From Bacillota bacterium (GTDB lineage Bacteria > Bacillota > Clostridia > Tissierellales > MES13), in the NCBI GenBank assembly GCA_009711785.1, contig VENA01000002.1, forward strand, positions 49,941 through 113,940: a DNA stretch of 64,000 nt. Reading direction: 5' to 3'. Numbering within the stretch: position 1 is the first letter of the stretch; the number at the start of each line of letters is the position of its first letter. This document shows, piece after piece, positions 1 through 9,205 of the stretch. A program made the position numbers and the translations under genes. The notes beneath the pieces are model-generated. The model was not told the DNA's origin. It saw nothing but the letters and a program-made list of their open reading frames with translations, and made no database searches.

Positions 1-832
1 CATAGATTGGGCAGCAGGGGGAGTAGGAGCAGAAAGTTATGGGAGTCTTAGAAACCTTTTCCTAGCAGGAGCTGTAATGATTATTATAATAGTTTTAAAT
101 CAGTGGGGAAATGGTTTCTTTAGTGCAGGATCTATATTAATAGGTATAATATGTGGATATATAATATCTATCCCAATGGGATTATTAAATACTTCCGCGA
201 TAACAGATGCTTCTTGGGCATCATTTCCAACACCATTTAAGTATGGTATAAAATTTGATTTACCAGCAATTTTATGTTTCATACCAGCTTATTTGGTTAC
301 AACAGTAGAAAGTGTTGGAGACTTAATGGCTGTTGGAGAGGCAAGTAATCATGATATGGAAAGTAAAGACTTATCTAGAGGTTTATTAGCTGATGGAGTA
401 GGAAGCTTTTTTGCAGGAATATTTAATGCAGGACCTAATACTTCATTTAGTCAAAATGTAGGAGTGATACCTCTAACCGGTGTAGCTAGTAGATTTGTTG
501 TGGCACTATCTGGTGTAATTTTAATTTTAACAGGATTATTCCCAAAATTAGGTGCATTAGTATCTATAATGCCTAATCCAGTATTAGGTGGAGCAGGAAT
601 AATGATGTTTGGAATGATAGCAGTTGGAGGAATAAAAATATTAAAACAAGTTAATTTCACAAGGAGAAATAGTCTTGTTGTAGCAATAGCACTAGGTTTA
701 GGATTAGCTGTTGTTGTTAGACCTGATATACTTAAAAATTTCCCTGAATGGGCAAGGACTATATTTGAATCAGGAATAACTACTGGAACTGTTGCTGCAT
801 TGATATTAAATTTAGTTTTACCTAAAAAATAA
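1..832 (+). CDS. NCS2 family nucleobase (xanthine/uracil-type) permease, 5'-truncated by the window
   Basis: Membrane symporter for purine or pyrimidine bases. The reading frame is open from base 2, so the start lies outside the window and only about the last 276 residues are seen. Base by base it parallels the complete permease at 1113: both contain the NCS2 stretch SQNVG-x-IPLTGVASR and the NPVLGGAGIMMFGM segment, and several hydrophobic helices. The C-terminal halves are nearly identical, so these are recent tandem paralogues. A GC-rich terminator follows. The substrate cannot be fixed from sequence; a purine such as xanthine is more likely than uracil. Confidence 0.9.
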   Translation, partial: IDWAAGGVGAESYGSLRNLFLAGAVMIIIIVLNQWGNGFFSAGSILIGIICGYIISIPMGLLNTSAITDASWASFPTPFKYGIKFDLPAILCFIPAYLVTTVESVGDLMAVGEASNHDMESKDLSRGLLADGVGSFFAGIFNAGPNTSFSQNVGVIPLTGVASRFVVALSGVILILTGLFPKLGALVSIMPNPVLGGAGIMMFGMIAVGGIKILKQVNFTRRNSLVVAIALGLGLAVVVRPDILKNFPEWARTIFESGITTGTVAALILNLVLPKK

Positions 833-840
833 TTTATCAT

Positions 841-865
841 GGCCCCCTCAGGGGCCTATTCTTTT
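841..865 (+). terminator. Rho-independent terminator after first permease
   Basis: GGCCCC and GGGGCC (841-846, 851-856) form a stem with a 4-base loop, followed by a T-rich tail. Confidence 0.85.
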
Positions 866-1112
866 GTTAATAATTAACAATTGTATAATTTCAACGAAAG
901 AATATGAGGATTTAAGAAAATTCTGAAAAATAGAGCTTACATATTTGTAAAAAACATACAACAAATAATGATAAATAATTTCATTTAGATTTATTTATTT
1001 AGGATATGACATAATTTGACCTATTTTGTTTGTTAATTACTTATAAAGGTTTTTAATCAGTAAAGTTAAATATTTTAGTATGTCGAAATATTAATAAACT
1101 AAATGGAGGGGT

Positions 1113-2456
1113 ATGATGGGAAAAGGAAGTACAGAAGTTATTGATAACAATGTAGCTGGTGTAAGTAAGGATCAATTAAAGTATAAGATTAATGACAAGC
1201 CTTCTTTAAAGGTTGCAATACCTTTAGCAATTCAGCATCTAGTAGCAGCTTTTAGCGGAATAGTAGCAGTGCCTTTAGTAGTTGGCGGAGTTTTAGGATT
1301 ATCAGCATCAGAAATGACTTTCTTTGTAAATGCAACATTATTTATGGCTGGTATAGCTACAATAATTCAAGCCTATGGATTTGGACCAGTAGGTTCAAGA
1401 CTTCCCTGTGTTATGGGAACGGATTTTACATTTGTAGGACCTTCTATAGCAGTTGGGAGCACTTTAGGGTTACCAGGTATTTTTGGTGCAACAATTATAG
1501 GTTCTTTTACTGAAATAATTTTAAGTAGATTTATAAAACCATTAATGAAAATATTTCCACCGGTAGTTACAGGATCAGTCGTTTCATTAATAGGAATAAC
1601 TATGATACCTGTGGCAATAGATTGGGCAGCAGGTGGAGTTGGATCAGAGAGTTATGGCAGCCTTGCAAACCTTTTCCTAGCGGGAATAGTAATGGTAATA
1701 ATAATTGCTTTAAATCAATGGGGGAAAGGTATGTTAAGTTCAGGGGCAATATTAATAGGAATAATATGTGGATATTTAATATCTATACCAATGGGATTAT
1801 TAGATACTTCAGCTGTATCTAACGCTTCTTGGGCATCGTTTCCAACACCATTTAAGTATGGAGTTAAATTTAGTTTACCAGCGATACTTTGTTTTATTCC
1901 AGCCTATCTTGTAACTACAGTTGAAAGTGTAGGGGATTTAATAGCTGTAGGAGAAGCTAGTCAGCATGAGATGGAAAGTAAAGATTTATCTAGAGGTTTA
2001 TTAGCAGATGGAGTAGGTAGTTTTATAGCGGGAATATTCAATGCAGGGCCTAATACATCCTTCAGTCAGAATGTAGGTATAATTCCTATAACAGGAGTAG
2101 CCAGTAGATTTGTTGTTGTAATTGCTGGAATAATTTTAGCTTTAACTGGTTTATTTCCAAAACTTGGAGCTTTAGTTGCTATAATGCCTAATCCAGTATT
2201 AGGTGGAGCAGGAATAATGATGTTTGGAATGATAGCAGTTGGAGGAATAAAAATATTAAAACAAGTGAACTTTTCAAGAAGAAATAGTTTAGTAGTAGCA
2301 ATATCCTTTGGTTTAGGATTAGCTGTTGTTGTTAGACCAGATATACTTAAAAATTTCCCTGAATGGGCAAAAACAATATTACATTCAGGTATAACTACTG
2401 GAACTATAGCCGCAATATTATTAAATTTAATACTACCTAATAAAAAAGACTCTTAA
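1113..2456 (+). CDS. NCS2 family nucleobase (xanthine/uracil-type) permease
   Basis: Full-length 447-residue permease importing a purine or pyrimidine base with a cation. It has a hydrophilic N-terminus of about 30 residues, then about 12-14 hydrophobic helices. The family signature around GPNTSFSQNVGIIPITGVAS and the conserved MPNPVLGGAG are intact. The start follows a GGAGGGG site at 1104-1110. It parallels the truncated gene upstream, indicating a tandem duplication. I looked for a purine riboswitch in the 280-base leader and saw none. Substrate choice between xanthine, uric acid and uracil is open. Confidence 0.92.
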   Translation: MMGKGSTEVIDNNVAGVSKDQLKYKINDKPSLKVAIPLAIQHLVAAFSGIVAVPLVVGGVLGLSASEMTFFVNATLFMAGIATIIQAYGFGPVGSRLPCVMGTDFTFVGPSIAVGSTLGLPGIFGATIIGSFTEIILSRFIKPLMKIFPPVVTGSVVSLIGITMIPVAIDWAAGGVGSESYGSLANLFLAGIVMVIIIALNQWGKGMLSSGAILIGIICGYLISIPMGLLDTSAVSNASWASFPTPFKYGVKFSLPAILCFIPAYLVTTVESVGDLIAVGEASQHEMESKDLSRGLLADGVGSFIAGIFNAGPNTSFSQNVGIIPITGVASRFVVVIAGIILALTGLFPKLGALVAIMPNPVLGGAGIMMFGMIAVGGIKILKQVNFSRRNSLVVAISFGLGLAVVVRPDILKNFPEWAKTILHSGITTGTIAAILLNLILPNKKDS

Positions 2457-2472
2457 TTGAGTCTTTTTTTTT
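2442..2472 (+). terminator. Rho-independent terminator overlapping the permease stop
   Basis: GACTC (2448-2452) pairs with GAGTC (2459-2463), flanked by A6 and a T9 tract. The hairpin includes the stop codon. Confidence 0.9.
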
Positions 2473-2539
2473 ATCACAAAATAATATCTTAAACATAAAA
2501 TAATAGGGAATAGAAATTATTTTGAAGGGAGGCTTTTTT

Positions 2540-2911
2540 GTGGATTCAAACAATCAATATCCAGAATTATACTATGGTGTTTATCCTAAGGTACAAGATT
2601 GTATAAACAAATATTATCCTCCATATGTACCTATATATCAAATGCCTGATAATGAACAAATGGATACTATGGTAGAGGAGATATATAAAGAATGTATTGA
2701 AGAGTATCCTGAAATTAATCAAGATTCTAAAGAAAGAAGGATTATGGCAAGAGGAATATCATCTCAACAAAGACCATTTTATGGAAGGAGAAGAATTTTT
2801 AGAGATTTATTAAGTATTATAATAATTGGCGAATTACTTAAAAGAAGGCGTTATCCTTATTATGACTATCGTTATAGAAGAGGATATGATTATGGTCCAG
2901 GATATTATTAA
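2540..2911 (+). CDS. hypothetical protein with Tyr/Arg-rich C-terminus
   Basis: Unrecognised protein of 123 residues. The reading frame extends upstream to a TTG at 2522, but the AAGGGAGG site at 2526-2533 lies inside that extension and is correctly spaced for the GTG at 2540, so I use GTG. The N-terminal half is Tyr/Pro-rich and acidic. The C-terminal 30 residues are dominated by Arg, Tyr and Gly (KRRRYPYYDYRYRRG). Such composition is common in sporulation or coat proteins, but that is an inference. No signal peptide or clear membrane segment is seen. It has its own terminator. Confidence 0.7.
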   Translation: MDSNNQYPELYYGVYPKVQDCINKYYPPYVPIYQMPDNEQMDTMVEEIYKECIEEYPEINQDSKERRIMARGISSQQRPFYGRRRIFRDLLSIIIIGELLKRRRYPYYDYRYRRGYDYGPGYY

Positions 2912-2913
2912 AA

Positions 2914-2941
2914 AAGTAGCCTAAAAGTAGGCTGCTTTTTT
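2914..2941 (+). terminator. Rho-independent terminator
   Basis: GTAGCCT (2916-2922) pairs with AGGCTGC (2929-2935, one G-T pair), followed by T6. Confidence 0.8.
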
Positions 2942-2946
2942 AATAT

Positions 2947-2975
2947 AAAAAAAGGACTAATTAAAATTAGCCCTT
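2947..2975 (-). terminator. Terminator for the minus-strand small gene
   Basis: Read on the minus strand, GGGCTAATT and AATTAGTCC form a hairpin followed by a T7 tract. It overlaps the stop codon of the gene at 2974-3174. Confidence 0.75.
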
Positions 2976-3174
2976 ATGACTTCATATTTTCTGGATCGGG
3001 ATAGTTTAAATAGGAATCGTTATCTATAGAAGAAGATTTTCTAATTAAAGATGGAGGTGTTTTTCCATAACCATTATATGAGTATTTATCAGGAAATATA
3101 TCGGAAAATAAACTTCCTAATTGTCTCTTAATTTCTAGAGAGTAAAATCTATTACTTAAGTTTTTATCGTTCAT
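2974..3174 (-). CDS. small hypothetical protein, 66 aa
   Basis: I do not recognise this protein. It is hydrophilic, with no membrane segment or cysteine. The gene call rests on a well-placed GGGAGG ribosome site upstream of ATG on the minus strand (about 3184-3189) and its own terminator. It lies upstream-to-downstream with the repeat protein at 3227-3790, about 50 bases apart on the same strand, so the two may be co-transcribed. Confidence 0.6.
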   Translation of the reverse strand: MNDKNLSNRFYSLEIKRQLGSLFSDIFPDKYSYNGYGKTPPSLIRKSSSIDNDSYLNYPDPENMKS

Positions 3175-3226
3175 GATAAAAACCTCCCAAATTGATTAAG
3201 GGTCAGATAAACTGACCCGAAAATAT

Positions 3227-3790
3227 TTATCTATAATTTGAAGTATTCATTGATGAACCTTGATTCATATTTTGCTTAGTTTTTTGAATTTCACCGTATC
3301 CTGTTGAAGTAGAGCTAGATAAAGAAGGTACATTACCTTGGTAATTTTGATAATTCATATAACCTTGCCCTTGATTCATATCTTGCTTAGTTTTTTCTAT
3401 TTCACCATATCCTGTTGAAGTAGAGCTAGATAAAGAAGGTACATTACCTTGGTAATTTTGATAATTCATATAACCTTGCCCTTGATTCATATCTTGTTTA
3501 GTTTTTTCTATTTCAGCATAGCCAGTTGAAGTAGAACTAGATAAAGAAGGAGTATAGTTAGTATTATATTGATTCATATTTCCTTGATTCATTCTATTTT
3601 GATTCATATCTTGTTTAGCTTTCTCTATTTCAGCATAGCCTGCAGATGAAGAACTAGATAAAGTTGGAACACTTTGTGTCATTTGTCCCATTGTATTTTG
3701 GTTATTCATACCTTGATAAGGTTGCATTCTTTTTTTAGCTTCTTGAATTTCATATTGTCTCATTTGATTATACATTCCTGTATTGTTCAT
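3227..3790 (-). CDS. Gln/Asn/Ser-rich repeat protein, possible spore-associated protein
   Basis: 187-residue, low-complexity hydrophilic protein with no membrane segments. It starts with MNNTGMYNQMRQYEIQEAKKRM and then carries four repeats of a module reading SLSSS-x-STGY-x-EI-x-K-x-KQDMNQ. The last copies are 37 residues long and nearly identical in DNA (for instance 3310 and 3421 are 111 bases apart). A GGAGG site precedes the ATG. The pattern of aromatic-Glu-x-x-K-x-KQ-x-x-NQ recalls gamma-type small acid-soluble spore proteins, but I cannot show homology. Function unknown. Confidence 0.7.
   Translation of the reverse strand: MNNTGMYNQMRQYEIQEAKKRMQPYQGMNNQNTMGQMTQSVPTLSSSSSAGYAEIEKAKQDMNQNRMNQGNMNQYNTNYTPSLSSSTSTGYAEIEKTKQDMNQGQGYMNYQNYQGNVPSLSSSTSTGYGEIEKTKQDMNQGQGYMNYQNYQGNVPSLSSSTSTGYGEIQKTKQNMNQGSSMNTSNYR
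3245..3680 (-). repeat. in-frame tandem repeats inside the repeat protein
   Basis: Repeats of 111 bases (37 codons), the two nearest the C-terminus almost identical at DNA level and the outer ones diverged and of unequal length. A multiple of three keeps the frame, so copy number can change without breaking the gene. Confidence 0.75.
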
Positions 3791-3995
3791 CGAATAACCT
3801 CCAAATTTTATTTTGTAAGCTTTTTTGCTTACAATACTAGTTTGTGTTTTTTTAAAAGTTTTATGTTATGTAATAGTTTCTATATTTTCAAAAATAAATT
3901 AAGTTAAATATTTATTCCCTTTTTAAATTATTTTAAAAGGTAAATTACAAAAAATATAGAATGAGTTAAATAGTAAATTAAAAAGGAGTTTAGTT

Positions 3996-5156
3996 ATGAA
4001 TTTTAAATCAAAATTTAAATTGTTTAATTTAATAAAAATTCTATTTTTATCAGTTTTATTTTTTTTAGCTATGCAATACGAACAAGCCCAAATACATAGA
4101 ATATATGTATTAACCATTACTTTTTTATGTTTTTTATTAATAGGTATATTTAGAGTGCACTTAAATAAACTCTATTATAGTTATTCTTTTCTTATAGATA
4201 TAGGTTTAGTATTTTTTCTTGAGCATAATTCTAGGTTTTTACTTAATTATTTTTTTCATTCTTTTTATATAATAATTATTATCGAAGTATCTTTATATTT
4301 AAAAAGAAAAGAAAGTATAATTCTAGGTTTACTTGCTGTAATTGTTTCAACTATAAAATATAGCTTATTAGTTTATTATAACTATAATTTATCTAGTATA
4401 TCACAGATGATATTTTTCTTAACTATTAGTATTTTTATATTAGTAGTAATTAATCTTTTAAAACATTTTAAAAAAGAAAAAGAGAAAAATGAAAAATTAT
4501 ATAAAGAACTTGCTATTACCCATAAAAAGTTAAAGGAATATACTAAAAAAGTAGAAGAACTTACTGTTATTGAAGAAAGAAATAAAATAGCTAGAGAAAT
4601 TCATGATACATTAGGTCATAGTATGACAAGTTTAATAATGCAAATGGAAATGGCTTCTCATATACTAGATAAAGATCCTAATAAAGCAAAGGATTTAATA
4701 AATGAAGGTAAAAAATCTGCTAGAGAAGGTTTATTAAAGGTTAGGGAAGTAGTAGAAACTTTAAAACCTAATAAAGAAATGACAAAGGGAATAGAATCTA
4801 TAATTAAATTAATAGATGAATTTTCAAAAAAATGTAATGTTATAATAAAAAAGGATATAGATAAATTTTCATTACCACCTGATTATAGTTTAGCTATATA
4901 CAGGATCATACAGGAATCTTTAACTAATTCTTTGCGTCATGGCAAAGCTAGTAATATAGAAGTTAAGTTAAAAAAGGAAGATAAAATTTATTTTGAAATC
5001 AAGGATAATGGAAAGGGAAGTAAAAAGATAAAAAAAGGTTATGGATTAAAGGGGATAAAAGAGAGAGTAAAAAGTTTAAATGGAGATGTAGAATTCATAT
5101 CAGATAATGGTTTTATAGTAAAGGGATATATACCTATGGGAGGAAAATATGATTAA
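3996..5156 (+). CDS. sensor histidine kinase, LiaS/DesK-like (HisKA_3)
   Basis: Membrane sensor kinase of 386 residues. About six hydrophobic helices occupy residues 10-157. A coiled segment (160-190) is followed by the HisKA_3 dimerisation box REIHDTLGHSM, with His203 the predicted phosphorylation site. A C-terminal HATPase domain has the G-box DNGKGS and YGLKGIKERV. The stop overlaps the response regulator start by 8 bases, so the two are translationally coupled. Loops between helices are short, so it probably senses the membrane or partner transporter. Downstream ABC-2 exporter genes are the likely targets, as in many envelope-stress systems. Confidence 0.92.
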   Translation: MNFKSKFKLFNLIKILFLSVLFFLAMQYEQAQIHRIYVLTITFLCFLLIGIFRVHLNKLYYSYSFLIDIGLVFFLEHNSRFLLNYFFHSFYIIIIIEVSLYLKRKESIILGLLAVIVSTIKYSLLVYYNYNLSSISQMIFFLTISIFILVVINLLKHFKKEKEKNEKLYKELAITHKKLKEYTKKVEELTVIEERNKIAREIHDTLGHSMTSLIMQMEMASHILDKDPNKAKDLINEGKKSAREGLLKVREVVETLKPNKEMTKGIESIIKLIDEFSKKCNVIIKKDIDKFSLPPDYSLAIYRIIQESLTNSLRHGKASNIEVKLKKEDKIYFEIKDNGKGSKKIKKGYGLKGIKERVKSLNGDVEFISDNGFIVKGYIPMGGKYD

Positions 5157-5799
5157 AATATTAATAGCAGACGATCAAGACATATTAAAACAGGGTTTAA
5201 GTATGATATTAGGAAATATGGAGGATATAAAGGTATGTGGTCTTGCTTCTAATGGAAATGAGGCATATAAATTATGTAAAAAAAAGAAACCGGATGTTGT
5301 TTTAATGGATATAAAAATGCCTGCTTTAAATGGAGTTGAAGCAACTAAAATCATAAAAGAGGACTTTGAAAACATTAAAATAATAGTTTTAACTACATTT
5401 AATGATGATGAATACATATATGAAGCTTTAAAAAATGGGGCGTCAGGATACTTATTAAAGGATGCTAGTCCAGAAAAAATTGCAGATGCAATAAGAACAG
5501 TCCATAATGGAGGAGCATTAATTCAATCAGATGTGGCTGTTAAGGTGATTGATAAGTTTTCAAAGTTAGCTTGTGAAAGTAAAAGTAAAGAAAAAGATAA
5601 AAGAGTAAAAACATTAACAAAACGAGAGTTAGAAATTTGTAGATTATTAGCCCAGGGTAAAAATAATAAAGAGATTGCTCAAGCATTATTTATTAGTAAA
5701 GGAACTGTGAAAAATCATATAACTAAGATATTAACAAAATTAGAATTAAGGGATAGAACTCAACTTGCCATATTTTCAGTTAAAAATGATATTACTTAA
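5149..5799 (+). CDS. NarL/LuxR-family response regulator
   Basis: 216-residue transcription factor. The receiver domain (1-120) has the acidic pair DD near residue 9, phospho-acceptor Asp54 in VVLMDIKMP, and the conserved Thr and Lys (LTTF, LLKDA). A LuxR-type HTH covers about residues 150-210 (LTKRELEI, GKNNKEIAQALFISKGTVKNH). It overlaps the kinase gene at 3996 and ends at a terminator, so the operon is two genes. The lipoprotein/ABC-2 operon 120 bases downstream is the natural target. Confidence 0.95.
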   Translation: MIKILIADDQDILKQGLSMILGNMEDIKVCGLASNGNEAYKLCKKKKPDVVLMDIKMPALNGVEATKIIKEDFENIKIIVLTTFNDDEYIYEALKNGASGYLLKDASPEKIADAIRTVHNGGALIQSDVAVKVIDKFSKLACESKSKEKDKRVKTLTKRELEICRLLAQGKNNKEIAQALFISKGTVKNHITKILTKLELRDRTQLAIFSVKNDIT

Positions 5800-5821
5800 A
5801 CGGTGATTTATCACCGTTTTT
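5798..5821 (+). terminator. Rho-independent terminator after two-component operon
   Basis: CGGTGA and TCACCG (5801-5806, 5811-5816), loop TTTA, then T5. Confidence 0.85.
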
Positions 5822-5919
5822 AAAATGTGCAAAAAGTCATAGGTAAAAAGGAAAATAGTTAGAAGAAATAATTGATTTTATTTTATATAATAAACCTATA
5901 GAAAAATAGGAGGGATAAG

Positions 5920-6873
5920 ATGAAAAAGATATTAAGTGTACTTTTAATATTAATTTTAGCATTTAATTTATCAGCATGTGCTAAAGATGATTTAAATTCT
6001 TATAAAAAAGCAGTGGAAAAAACAGATAATATAAGTAAGGGAAAGACCGATTTTCAATTTAATTTAGACACTAGATTTAATGAGGAAAATTTGACCTTAG
6101 AAAAAATGAAATATATAAAAAATATAGAGATGACTTCAGAATATACTTTTGATTTAGAAAAAGATAAATTAATAGCTAGAAATTATTTTAACTTCGGAGG
6201 TATGGGTTTTGATTCAACCTTTTATAAAGGGAAAAAATCATTTATTAAAATGCCAATGCTTGGTAAATATATTGAAATTGATGATTTAGTATCGGAAGAA
6301 AATAATAAATTTAATGAAGTTAGTTCAATATTAAATGATAAAACAATAAAAAATATAGAGAAAGAATGGGTAAATATATTATCTGAAGATGATGTATTAC
6401 AAGGAAAAGATACTGTAATAAATACTCCGGATGGAGATGTTAAGGTTACACATTATAAAATAAATGTAACTGATAAACAATTAAAATTATATTTAAAAGA
6501 AATAGAGAAAATATTACTAAAGGATGAAAATTTTATTGAAATTATAAATGAAACTTACGAAATAGATATTGAAAATATAAAGAAAGATCTTAAGGAATTT
6601 AAATCACAATTTACTATAGATAAATTTAAATATGATGCCTTTATAGATATTGATGGTTACATTATCAATGAAGATATTGATATAGAGATAGGCTTTGATA
6701 ATACTAAAAATATTTTTAAAGAAATGACTATAAATATAAAAACTAAAAATTGGGATATAGAAAATAAGCAAGAATTTAATTTTCCAAAATTAAATGATGA
6801 AAATACTCTAGATAAAGAAAATTTAAATCAAGGATTACCTTATATGTTTGAAGATATTTTAAAGGGGGAATAG
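5920..6873 (+). CDS. putative lipoprotein, first gene of ABC-2 exporter operon
   Basis: 317-residue secreted lipoprotein. The signal peptide ends in the lipobox LSAC, with Cys20 the lipidated residue. The mature part is acidic and Lys-rich, probably beta-rich, without a motif I can name. It resembles the general class of clostridial and bacillar lipoproteins that follow their signal peptide with a segment such as SYKKAVEKT. It begins an operon with an ATPase (2 bases after its stop) and two permeases, so a role as extracytoplasmic partner or sensor of the exporter is inferred. RBS GGAGGG is at 5910-5915. Confidence 0.8.
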   Translation: MKKILSVLLILILAFNLSACAKDDLNSYKKAVEKTDNISKGKTDFQFNLDTRFNEENLTLEKMKYIKNIEMTSEYTFDLEKDKLIARNYFNFGGMGFDSTFYKGKKSFIKMPMLGKYIEIDDLVSEENNKFNEVSSILNDKTIKNIEKEWVNILSEDDVLQGKDTVINTPDGDVKVTHYKINVTDKQLKLYLKEIEKILLKDENFIEIINETYEIDIENIKKDLKEFKSQFTIDKFKYDAFIDIDGYIINEDIDIEIGFDNTKNIFKEMTINIKTKNWDIENKQEFNFPKLNDENTLDKENLNQGLPYMFEDILKGE

Positions 6874-6875
6874 CG

Positions 6876-7811
6876 ATGGCTTTATTAGAAGTTAAAAATT
6901 TAGAAAAGGATTTTAAAGAAGTTAAAGCAGTTGATGATATTAGTTTTAAGGTTCAAAAAGGGGAAATTTTTGGATTATTAGGTCCTAATGGGGCAGGAAA
7001 ATCTACCACGATATCTATTATATCTACGTTACTTAAACCAACTAAAGGTGATATAAAATATAAAGGTGAAAGTATAGTGAAAAATTCAAAATTAATTCAA
7101 CCTAAATTAGGAGTTGTCCCACAGGAAATAGCTTTATACCCAGAGCTTTCTGGTTATGAAAATCTTAAATTTTGGGGTCATGCTTATAATATAAGGGGTA
7201 AAAAATTAAAAAAGCGTATTGAGGATGTATCTGAAATAATAGGGGTTAAAGAAAGATTAAAGGATAAAATAAGTAAGTACTCTGGTGGTATGAAAAGAAG
7301 AATAAATATTGGTGCTGCATTACTTCATGAACCGGAATTATTAATAATGGATGAGCCTACAGTTGGTATAGACCCACAATCAAGAAACCATATATTAGAA
7401 ACTGTTAATAAATTAAATGAAAAAGGAACAACAGTTATTTATACAAGTCATTATATGGAAGAGGTAGAAGCTATATGTACAAGAATTAATATTATGGATA
7501 AAGGGAAAATAATAGCTTCAGGAACTAAGGACGAACTTATTGAAATAGTCAATGGAAATAAAAAAATAAATCTAAAGTTTGATAAAGTATCAAAAAGTTT
7601 AATAAAGGATTTAGAAAGTATTGAATATATAAGTAAGTTAGATGTATCTGAAAATGAGATAATAATATCTTCAAATAACAGTGAGAACATATTTAAAGAT
7701 ATTACTGAAGTGGTAACTAAATCAGATAGCAGTCTTACTTCTATAGATATAAATAAACCAAATTTAGAGGCAGTTTTTTTACATTTAACAGGTAGAGCCT
7801 TAAGGGATTAG
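6876..7811 (+). CDS. ABC transporter ATP-binding protein (ABC-2/DrrA type)
   Basis: 311-residue cytoplasmic ATPase. Walker A GPNGAGKST at residues 36-44, Q-loop near VPQE, signature SGGMKRR, Walker B LLIMDEP, and H-loop TSHYMEE are all present. About 90 residues after the H-loop form the C-terminal regulatory extension usual in DrrA-like exporters. It lies 2 bases after the lipoprotein gene and 11 before the first permease, so it is an operon member. Substrate may be a drug, antimicrobial peptide or lipid; context with a LiaSR-like system suggests envelope stress. Confidence 0.95.
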   Translation: MALLEVKNLEKDFKEVKAVDDISFKVQKGEIFGLLGPNGAGKSTTISIISTLLKPTKGDIKYKGESIVKNSKLIQPKLGVVPQEIALYPELSGYENLKFWGHAYNIRGKKLKKRIEDVSEIIGVKERLKDKISKYSGGMKRRINIGAALLHEPELLIMDEPTVGIDPQSRNHILETVNKLNEKGTTVIYTSHYMEEVEAICTRINIMDKGKIIASGTKDELIEIVNGNKKINLKFDKVSKSLIKDLESIEYISKLDVSENEIIISSNNSENIFKDITEVVTKSDSSLTSIDINKPNLEAVFLHLTGRALRD

Positions 7812-7822
7812 GGGGGGATATA

Positions 7823-9205
7823 GTGAAAGTTAGAGATGTGGTTTATAAGGATTTAAAACTTATTTTTAGTGATAAAAAAGCATTAGTTATTATGATACTT
7901 ATGCCTATAATATTATCTTCTATATTAAGTATGGCCTTAAGTGGATCATTTACAGATTATAGTATTAAAAAAAGTTTAGATATTGCTATAGTTAAAGAAT
8001 ATGATAAGAATATGGAAATAAAAAGATTTAAAAATAATCTTTCAAATGGTATATTTTCAAAAAATATAAGTAATGAAGATATTAATAATATGACTACTAA
8101 GGTTGAAGATTTTAATATAGAGAATATTTTTTTCAACGAGTTTTTAGAAAATAAAGAGATTAAAGAAATAATAAATTATAAAGTATTAAAAAGAAGTGAT
8201 GCAATCAATAAATTAAAGAATAAAGAGTTAATAGCTGTTGTTATTTTACCGAAGGATTTCATATTTGATATGCATACAAATATATTAACCCCCTTTAGAA
8301 ATAAAGTTGATATTAAGGTTATAGGGGATCCAGATGAAAGTATTAAAAGTAAAATTGTAGAAAGTATAATGAAGGGTTTCTCTCAACAAATATCAACTTT
8401 AGTAATAGGAAAAAATGTTTTTATTGAAACTGCACTTAATGAAGGAATTGGATATGAAGTATTTAATGATATAGAAACTATAATAAGCGATATGACATCT
8501 AATATAAAAAGTAATAATATTAACCTTGATTATGAAAAAATTAATGGAAAGAAACCAATATCTAGTTTTTCATACTATGCTGTAGCTATGGCGACTATGT
8601 TTATATTATTTGCAGCAGGCTATGGAAGTAGAACATTATTAGAAGAAAAAGAGAATATTACTTATCAGAGAATGGTTATTTCAGGAACTAGTAAATTTAA
8701 AATATTAGCTGGTAAATACTTTACTATATTTACTTTAGCATTAATACAGATCGTTACAATGGTAATATTCTCATCTATTTTACTAAAGGCTAATTGGGGT
8801 AGTTTTCCCCTTGTAATGTTAATAAGTTTATGTGTAGTATTTGCTATAGCAGGTTTAGGAATATTAATAGCTGTAATAACTTATAAAATAGGAAATTATA
8901 AAGTAGCTAATGTATTTGAATCTGCAATAATACAAGTAATGGCTTTACTTGGAGGCAGTTTTATACCTGTTGAAGTTATGCCTGAATTCATTCAAAATCT
9001 AGGAAGTTTTACAATTAATGGTCTAGCTTTAAAATCATATATAAAAGTTATGATGGGATATGGAATTAATGAAATATTTTCATCTTTACTTACTCTATTA
9101 ATAATAGGAGTAATATTTATTATAATATCAGTTACTTTACTTAAAAGGGAAGAGAGGTGGAAATATGTTAAGCATAATAAAGTTAAGACTTATGAGACTG
9201 CGTAA
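7823..9205 (+). CDS. ABC-2 type permease
   Basis: 460-residue membrane protein with GTG start after a GGGGGGG site. Topology is one N-terminal helix (about 20-42), an extracytoplasmic domain of about 200 residues, then five helices from about residue 245, typical of YhgE/YhaP-like ABC-2 permeases. The segment following the second helix (LLEEKENITYQRM) is the conserved cytoplasmic coupling helix region. It overlaps the second permease by 41 bases, so the two probably form a heterodimer served by the ATPase upstream. Confidence 0.92.
   Translation: MKVRDVVYKDLKLIFSDKKALVIMILMPIILSSILSMALSGSFTDYSIKKSLDIAIVKEYDKNMEIKRFKNNLSNGIFSKNISNEDINNMTTKVEDFNIENIFFNEFLENKEIKEIINYKVLKRSDAINKLKNKELIAVVILPKDFIFDMHTNILTPFRNKVDIKVIGDPDESIKSKIVESIMKGFSQQISTLVIGKNVFIETALNEGIGYEVFNDIETIISDMTSNIKSNNINLDYEKINGKKPISSFSYYAVAMATMFILFAAGYGSRTLLEEKENITYQRMVISGTSKFKILAGKYFTIFTLALIQIVTMVIFSSILLKANWGSFPLVMLISLCVVFAIAGLGILIAVITYKIGNYKVANVFESAIIQVMALLGGSFIPVEVMPEFIQNLGSFTINGLALKSYIKVMMGYGINEIFSSLLTLLIIGVIFIIISVTLLKREERWKYVKHNKVKTYETA

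Noticed and set aside
451..840. 129-codon minus-strand frame opposite the first permease
   Set aside because: It mirrors a well-supported membrane protein on the plus strand and has no ribosome site; a shadow.
833..1112. Purine riboswitch before the second permease
   Set aside because: I looked for the conserved three-way junction pairing and loop sequences and found none.
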